Below are positions 6,467 through 10,091 of a DNA stretch of 10,091 nt, piece by piece (the stretch's first letter is position 1; every line of letters starts with the position of its first letter). Source of the stretch: Planctomycetaceae bacterium (lineage in GTDB: Bacteria; Planctomycetota; Planctomycetia; Pirellulales; Pirellulaceae). The stretch spans positions 1 to 10,091 of the forward strand of contig NYXM01000058.1 in assembly GCA_002685655.1 (NCBI GenBank), written 5' to 3'. Position numbers and translations under genes: made by a program. The notes beneath the pieces are model-generated. The model had not been told where the DNA came from. It was given only the letters and a program-made list of their open reading frames with translations, and made no database searches.

Positions 6467-7729
6467 TTACAGCGAGCACTCTCTGTGGTGGCTGGCGATG
6501 CTCGCCAGAGCAGGCCAGCCTGCTGCCTTTGCATTTCTCTCCATTCCGTCAAGGAGAATCTCAATGTCATCGAGAACGAGAATGTCCCAACCGGCGTGAT
6601 AGTAGGATCTGTAGGCATCGGCGTATCGTCCTTCTTCCTCGGCCAAAGCTGCACGATCACACCAATGTTTACGGACGTGGTGAAAGAAATCTGCCCCGTG
6701 TTTCGATTCCAATGCGGTCTTGAGAAAGTCGTTTTCGAGCACCACTGGAGGCAGCGCGTCGCGGAGTTCCTTCAACCTATCAACAACGAACTTTGTCTTC
6801 TGGGGAGGGAAGTCCCCCCAGTTCTCGGTGAAATCTGACGCTGTTCCGAGTGCTGTAAGACCCGTGGTGTAGTGCTCAACGGCCGTTACATGGTCACCCT
6901 GCCGCTCTGCGGCCCAACCTAGCACGGCAAAAGGCCAAGTCAGGTCGCTTCGTCTTTCTGCAACCGCCTCAGCCTCCCGCACGGCGCCACGCCAGTCCTG
7001 GTGCAAGAGTTCGTCTATAGGCACACGGGTGGCCTTCGCTAGCTTTCTTTTCATCTTTTCGGGAACCAGTTCCGTATCGAACAGCCACTGCGAGAATTCA
7101 GGCCACGGGACGCCGAGTTTCGTGGCCAGATGGTTGCCACCCTCGGCTTGGCAATACTTCAGAAGCTCGCTCGTCAAACAACGTTGGCACAGCAAGCAAT
7201 GGACAGCCGTTTCAGCAACCCCGGCTTCCAAGAACCCCATGATTGAAAGTCCGTCGTCCTTTCTTAAAAGCTGTCTGATGTCCGATTGGTGACCTGTGCT
7301 CTCCAACCAGTCGAGTGCCCAGCCAGCGAATCCGATCTCCTCCAGTCGATGGTCACTGTTAGGCGACAGTTCCTCGGTCCATGCTATCGCGGCATCAAGG
7401 AGTAACGCCTCGCACAGGCTGGCCCCATACGGAGTCCAGTCGCCCCCTTCGTGCAGCCATCGAACGACTTCGGATACGGTCCCCCTGGAATTGAAGCGAA
7501 GACAGAGTACATCGCCGCATCCATTGCCCAAGATGGGTAGGGTGTCAGGAAGCATCAGCCCACCCATTACTGTGTACGACTTGGGGTCGAGTAGCGATTC
7601 TGGTTCCTCTGGCTGGAAGAAGCCCGTCTCCGACGCTTCCTTCCAGAGTTCCCCGTCGAACCAAGCGACCACATCGGCTGGAAGGATCAGGTTAAACCGG
7701 CCCGAAACTCTTGACGACCAATCGGACAC
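6467..7729 (-). CDS. SUKH (SMI1/KNR4)-like protein with helical/TPR-like C-terminus
   Basis: The 420-aa product has an N-terminal SUKH-like domain (about 10-115). It opens RFNLILPADVVAWF and carries PILGNGCGDVLCLRF (65-79), matching the family pattern of a Gly/Asn turn followed by GD and a strand, then VVRWLHEGGDW (88-98). SUKH domains are known mainly as immunity proteins against polymorphic toxins. The rest is helical, with Cys-rich HCLLCQRC (177-184, plus C193) and two TPR-like helix pairs (about 266-295 and 356-385). The protein is therefore much longer than a plain immunity protein of about 150 aa. The start is GTG 7729, with GGAAGG 8 nt upstream; no other in-frame start precedes it. It is cytoplasmic, with no signal peptide. 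It overlaps a coding-like remnant by 38 bp. No intact toxin gene is adjacent, so an immunity role is only inferred. Confidence 0.65.
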   Translation of the reverse strand: MSDWSSRVSGRFNLILPADVVAWFDGELWKEASETGFFQPEEPESLLDPKSYTVMGGLMLPDTLPILGNGCGDVLCLRFNSRGTVSEVVRWLHEGGDWTPYGASLCEALLLDAAIAWTEELSPNSDHRLEEIGFAGWALDWLESTGHQSDIRQLLRKDDGLSIMGFLEAGVAETAVHCLLCQRCLTSELLKYCQAEGGNHLATKLGVPWPEFSQWLFDTELVPEKMKRKLAKATRVPIDELLHQDWRGAVREAEAVAERRSDLTWPFAVLGWAAERQGDHVTAVEHYTTGLTALGTASDFTENWGDFPPQKTKFVVDRLKELRDALPPVVLENDFLKTALESKHGADFFHHVRKHWCDRAALAEEEGRYADAYRSYYHAGWDILVLDDIEILLDGMERNAKAAGWPALASIASHHRECSL

Positions 7730-7880
7730 TTTGTGTTCCTTCCTTTCGCAGACAGATAGTGTGCCCCTTCGACGCGTAGCCGGGGCCGCCTGACGACTTG
7801 ATGAGATTCGCCACGGTCATCAGTTCCGCCCAGGTCTCCACGAACTCCTGCTGGCGGTCTTTCTCAGACCGGTGATCGTC
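7692..7880 (-). pseudogene. 62-codon coding-like remnant between esterase and SUKH gene
   Basis: Directly after the esterase TGA, the same frame stays open for 62 codons to TAA at 7692-7694. The translation includes QQEFVETWAELMTVANLIKS and GGPGYASKGHTICLRKEG, and most codons end in G or C, as in real genes of this window. I do not recognise the family. There is no good start: GTG 7841 has AGGAG only 3 nt upstream, and ATG 7820 would give 42 aa. It overlaps the SUKH gene by 38 bp, as a translationally coupled upstream gene would. It may be the C-terminal stump of a lost gene, possibly the SUKH partner, or a small gene with a start I misjudge, or chance. Confidence 0.35.
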
Positions 7881-9164
7881 TCACGGAACTCGGTTTCGAG
7901 ACTGTCCGACTCTCGATTTGGCCTCGCGGACCCAAGCCTCGTATATAAACGAATCCTTGCGTTGCTCCCATTTGTCCCGTGGCAGTACGCTTAGATCTGC
8001 TCGTGACAATCCGGGAATGCCCGTGCCAAGGGCCAGGGTCCCTCCTTCCCGGTCTTCGCTGGAGTAGCCCCGGTCCATGGCCACGTTTTCTTCGGCTGCC
8101 CAGGCGCTGATATGGGTTTCCTTCATGTGGCCAATTGTCTGGGGCGTCCAGTTGGGGAAGTCGATGTGTTGTTCGAACCACAAGGCCACCGGCTTGGTGA
8201 CGAAGAATGGGCGATGGCTCACGTTGGCAACGAAGCGGGTTTCGAAAAGGGTGCCCTTCGTTGCCAGTAGTCGGGCCGTGCGGGCTCGGAGGTCTTCGAA
8301 GAATGGTTTTCCGGTGGTTGGGATGGCTACGACCGTGTCTTCCAGCCCGTTGAACACGAGCGTGGGACCACGCAAGCCGTGCAGAGCGTAAATAGCTGCG
8401 GCCCGATCGCCGAGGAACGCCAGCGACTGGTAGGGTATGCCCTGACACATAGGCTTCGAACTGTCCCAGACGCCGTCCTTCCCGTCAAGATTTCCACCGC
8501 CCACCAGGACGCAAGCGTGTAGGCGTTCGTCGACTGCACCGCCCAGAGCCAGTACGAAGGAGCCCATCGAGTATCCGAAGGCGGCGATCCTCTCGGGATC
8601 CACATCGGGTCGTTGGGACAAGTAAGAGACGGCTTGCATCAAGTCGGTCATCATCAGGCCGCCAAGTCGCTGCCCCATCTCGCGAGGCTCGACCCGAGCG
8701 TCATGAGCCCGCGTACCAGATTGACGCTTCCGATTGCGTTCTCCTTCGCCGATCGGGTCGTAAGTCAACACGACAGCCCCCGCTTTGGCGTAGAGTACGC
8801 CGGAGTAGAAGGCGTACCAACAGTACTTGTCGCCGCCATGGCCGTTGACAACGATTATGGCCGGGCGCTTCCCACTGTCCCCTTCTGAAGTGTACACGAT
8901 GGCCGGTACTCTCATACCGAACTGGGTGGCGTAGGTGACCCGTTCAGCCACGACGCCGGGTGCCGGCGTCCATCGGCCGTGTGGCGTTGGGGCAAGTTTG
9001 GGTAGAACGTTGGGAACGAACAACGCGTCTCGGATTTGGGATCGCCATTGTCGCGCCTGCTTGTCGGAGACAATGATGTTGGGATGCTTTCCCGCGGCCG
9101 TGGCCTCATGAACGCCGAGGAGACACAAGAAAACCAACGGCAAGGCAGACAGTTTCGATCGCAT
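7881..9164 (-). CDS. Secreted alpha/beta hydrolase (acetyl-xylan-esterase/dienelactone-hydrolase-like)
   Basis: The 427-aa product begins with a signal peptide (MRSKLSALPLVFLCLLGVHEATAAG, cut about residue 24). It has a complete alpha/beta hydrolase core: an oxyanion HGG motif (109-111, VVNGHGGDKYCW), TYDPIGEGER (135-144), nucleophile elbow GYSMG (Ser199), acid Asp276 in FNGLEDTVV and His317 in NVSHRPFF. These give a credible Ser-Asp-His triad, so it is probably an active periplasmic or secreted ester hydrolase. Planctomycete relatives are often annotated as acetyl xylan esterases, but the substrate cannot be read here. The start is ATG 9164, with GGAG 7 nt upstream and a signal peptide at once. 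An in-frame open stretch to 9386 would add 74 residues made largely of the palindromic repeat at 9271-9371. The short tail after about residue 345 (WTPQTIGHMKETHIS onwards) is unassigned. Confidence 0.85.
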   Translation of the reverse strand: MRSKLSALPLVFLCLLGVHEATAAGKHPNIIVSDKQARQWRSQIRDALFVPNVLPKLAPTPHGRWTPAPGVVAERVTYATQFGMRVPAIVYTSEGDSGKRPAIIVVNGHGGDKYCWYAFYSGVLYAKAGAVVLTYDPIGEGERNRKRQSGTRAHDARVEPREMGQRLGGLMMTDLMQAVSYLSQRPDVDPERIAAFGYSMGSFVLALGGAVDERLHACVLVGGGNLDGKDGVWDSSKPMCQGIPYQSLAFLGDRAAAIYALHGLRGPTLVFNGLEDTVVAIPTTGKPFFEDLRARTARLLATKGTLFETRFVANVSHRPFFVTKPVALWFEQHIDFPNWTPQTIGHMKETHISAWAAEENVAMDRGYSSEDREGGTLALGTGIPGLSRADLSVLPRDKWEQRKDSFIYEAWVREAKSRVGQSRNRVP

Positions 9165-9270
9165 AGCATCTCTCCGCCGCATCTGGTTCGTCGCGCATCC
9201 GGGCCTGGTACGCGGCGAACATCGTACCGCATTTCCACAGTGAAAACAGCATGGAACATGACAACATGAA

Positions 9271-9371
9271 GTTGAAAAAGGGACAGGTCCATTTTGCCGG
9301 AACGGCCTCGACCAACCGGCGCCCTTGGTGCCCGGTGCTTCGCACAATTCGGACCTGTCCCCTTTTTCAAC
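9271..9371. repeat. 101-bp palindromic REPIN/MITE-like element
   Basis: The ends are inverted repeats: GTTGAAAAAGGGACAGGTCC (9271-9290) pairs with the reverse complement of 9351-9371, differing only by one extra G. The 60-bp core is GC-rich and can form an imperfect hairpin (on the minus strand, ACCGG pairing with CCGGT around an AAG-centred turn). The GGACAGGTCC-type ends resemble palindromes I associate with REP-associated tyrosine transposases (RAYT); that link is by memory and no transposase is present here. It sits 107 bp upstream of the esterase start codon. Confidence 0.75.
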
Positions 9372-9386
9372 TGTCCCCTTTTTCAA
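9355..9386 (+). repeat. Exact 16-bp tandem duplication of element end
   Basis: CTGTCCCCTTTTTCAA occurs at 9355-9370 and again at 9371-9386 with no gap. It duplicates the terminal part of the palindromic element at 9271-9371, as if a slippage or a nested insertion had occurred at its right edge. Confidence 0.85.
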
Positions 9387-9387
9387 C

Positions 9388-9683
9388 CCGGATCACTAAG
9401 CTTGAGGCCAAGCTGGCCACAAGAAACGAATTCATCGCCTCTCAGCATATCTCCCCACAGCTAGGGCGATCGACAGTACTTGCTGGTCCTGGATTGCCAT
9501 CTCGTCATTCGAAGCGCCGAGAAATCGTCGCGCCACGATGATCGCGGTGTCTTTACGGGGGTCAGACCGGTCTGACCTCACGCTGTTTCGCAGAGTCTGA
9601 CCCCACGCTGTTTCGACTCCACGCTGTTTCTCCCACGCTGTTTGGTATTCGTTGCGTGTTTTTCCGACGGAACATCCGTCGAT
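9388..9683. other. Intergenic stretch, no gene seen
   Basis: I see no gene between the element at 9271-9387 and the fragment ending at 9684. The left half (9388-9556) shows no recognisable feature; the right half contains the palindrome and CACGCTGTTT cluster. Short open frames here lack ribosome-binding sites and domains. Confidence 0.6.
9558..9643. repeat. GGTCAGACC palindrome with four CACGCTGTTT repeats
   Basis: GGTCAGACCGGTCTGACC (9560-9577) is a perfect 18-bp palindrome. GGGGTCAGAC (9558-9567) also pairs exactly with GTCTGACCCC (9595-9604). CACGCTGTTT occurs four times, at 9579, 9604, 9620 and 9634, with shrinking spacing (25, 16, 14 bp). The composition suggests a second family of transposase-dependent palindromes, different from the GGACAGGTCC element 190 bp away, partly degraded by repeat expansion or deletion. 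Confidence 0.75.
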
Positions 9684-9947
9684 TCAAGAGGCACCCCCTC
9701 CGAATAGCGGCAATGACATCAACTCGCTGTCTGGCGCTAGCATTGGCACACGGCCGCAGTTGGGTCGGATCACATCAAGCAGACCGCCCTGATCTTCAGC
9801 CTCGCGTTCGATGCGCATTTCTTGTTCCAACTCCCGCGCCAAGTTCTCAAAATCTGGTTGAGAACGGATCAGCTCGAGGTCAGAGTCATTCCGCAAATGT
9901 TGGAACTTGGCCGGGTTGTTGAAGTACCCCATCTCACGGGCCCTCAT
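9684..9947 (-). pseudogene. Kinase/TPR-type C-terminal fragment
   Basis: The 87-codon frame includes AREMGYFNNPAKFQHLRNDS and DLELIRSQPDFENLAREL. This pattern (x-DSDL-x2-IRS-x-PDF-x2-L) resembles the C-terminal ends of planctomycete Ser/Thr protein kinases with TPR repeats (typically 'DPDLDPLRxRPDFQxLL'). An acidic tail (EQEMRIEREAEDQGG) follows. No kinase domain or full TPR array is in the window. The frame stays open upstream to the window edge, but the residues there no longer look like TPR, and the opposite strand then looks coding. I read it as a remnant rather than a whole gene; ATG 9947 has no clear ribosome-binding site. Confidence 0.5.
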
Positions 9948-10091
9948 GCTGGCGTTCTTTTGGTTCAGGCGCGCGACAATAAGAAAAGAATCTCGCTGGA
10001 CGCGGATCTGGCGGGATTGCAGGGCACGCTCTATGCACCGGCTGCTCAGTTGACTCTGGGCAAGAGAACCGAGATTGCCATGACGCTGATC
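9897..10091 (+). pseudogene. Fragment of pilus-assembly-like (DUF7305-type) protein, open at right edge
   Basis: From about 9951 the plus strand reads GVLLVQARDNKKRISLD, then ADLAGLQGTLYAPAAQLTLG, then KRTEIAMTLI to the window end. The GTLYAPAAQLTL motif resembles the right-handed repeat near the C-terminus of pilus-assembly/TadG-like proteins common in planctomycetes. The only in-frame ATG (9897) lies antisense to the kinase-like fragment and the first 18 codons look non-native, so the 5' part of the gene seems lost. It may continue beyond 10091. The assignment rests on one motif. Confidence 0.4.

Noticed and set aside
7296..7793. 165-codon plus-strand frame opposite the SUKH-like gene
   Set aside because: Ser/Pro-rich antisense shadow with no recognisable domain or start signal.
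7864..8448. 194-codon minus-strand frame inside the esterase gene
   Set aside because: Arg/Pro/Gly-rich overlapping frame; the esterase frame carries the full catalytic triad.

Overview
The window looks like chromosomal DNA of a planctomycete (Planctomycetota, probably Pirellulales-like). This is inferred from protein types, not from a marker gene. The clues are an orphan type II secretion-type pseudopilin with the C-terminal GGWLYN-type motif common in that phylum, a secreted 'DIGSRRELMVDKYLI' beta-propeller protein, a secreted alpha/beta hydrolase, a fragment resembling the C-terminal end of Ser/Thr kinase-TPR proteins, and many palindromic intergenic repeats.

Layout. 1-754 has no convincing gene but holds a 72-nt stem-loop repeat and a strong GC hairpin. 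755-1213 (+) encodes a 152-aa pseudopilin. A convergent intergenic region follows with a hairpin repeat. 1494-4166 (-) encodes a membrane-anchored HlyD/MacA-type adaptor in which the whole adaptor module is duplicated in tandem. 4298-5848 (-), upstream on the same strand, encodes a secreted five-bladed-propeller (GH43/GH32-like) protein. 5967-6251 (+) is a divergent 94-aa membrane protein. A second convergent intergenic region (6252-6466) carries an inverted copy of the hairpin repeat. 6467-7729 (-) encodes a SUKH/SMI1-KNR4-like protein with a helical/TPR-like C-terminus, overlapped by a 62-codon coding-like remnant. 7881-9164 (-) encodes a secreted alpha/beta hydrolase with its catalytic triad visible. 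9165-9683 is intergenic and holds two different palindromic REPIN/MITE-like elements. The right end (9684-10091) has what look like two gene fragments meeting head to head.

How the genes relate. No classical operon is visible. The propeller gene and the adaptor gene are co-directional, 131 bp apart, and could be co-transcribed. The SUKH gene and its upstream remnant overlap and follow the esterase on the same strand, which looks like a decayed toxin-immunity or accessory locus next to a catabolic esterase. The adaptor has no pump or outer-membrane channel gene beside it. The two most unusual features are the naturally fused double adaptor and the family of short hairpin repeats sitting in both convergent intergenic regions, with compensated stem changes between hairpins.
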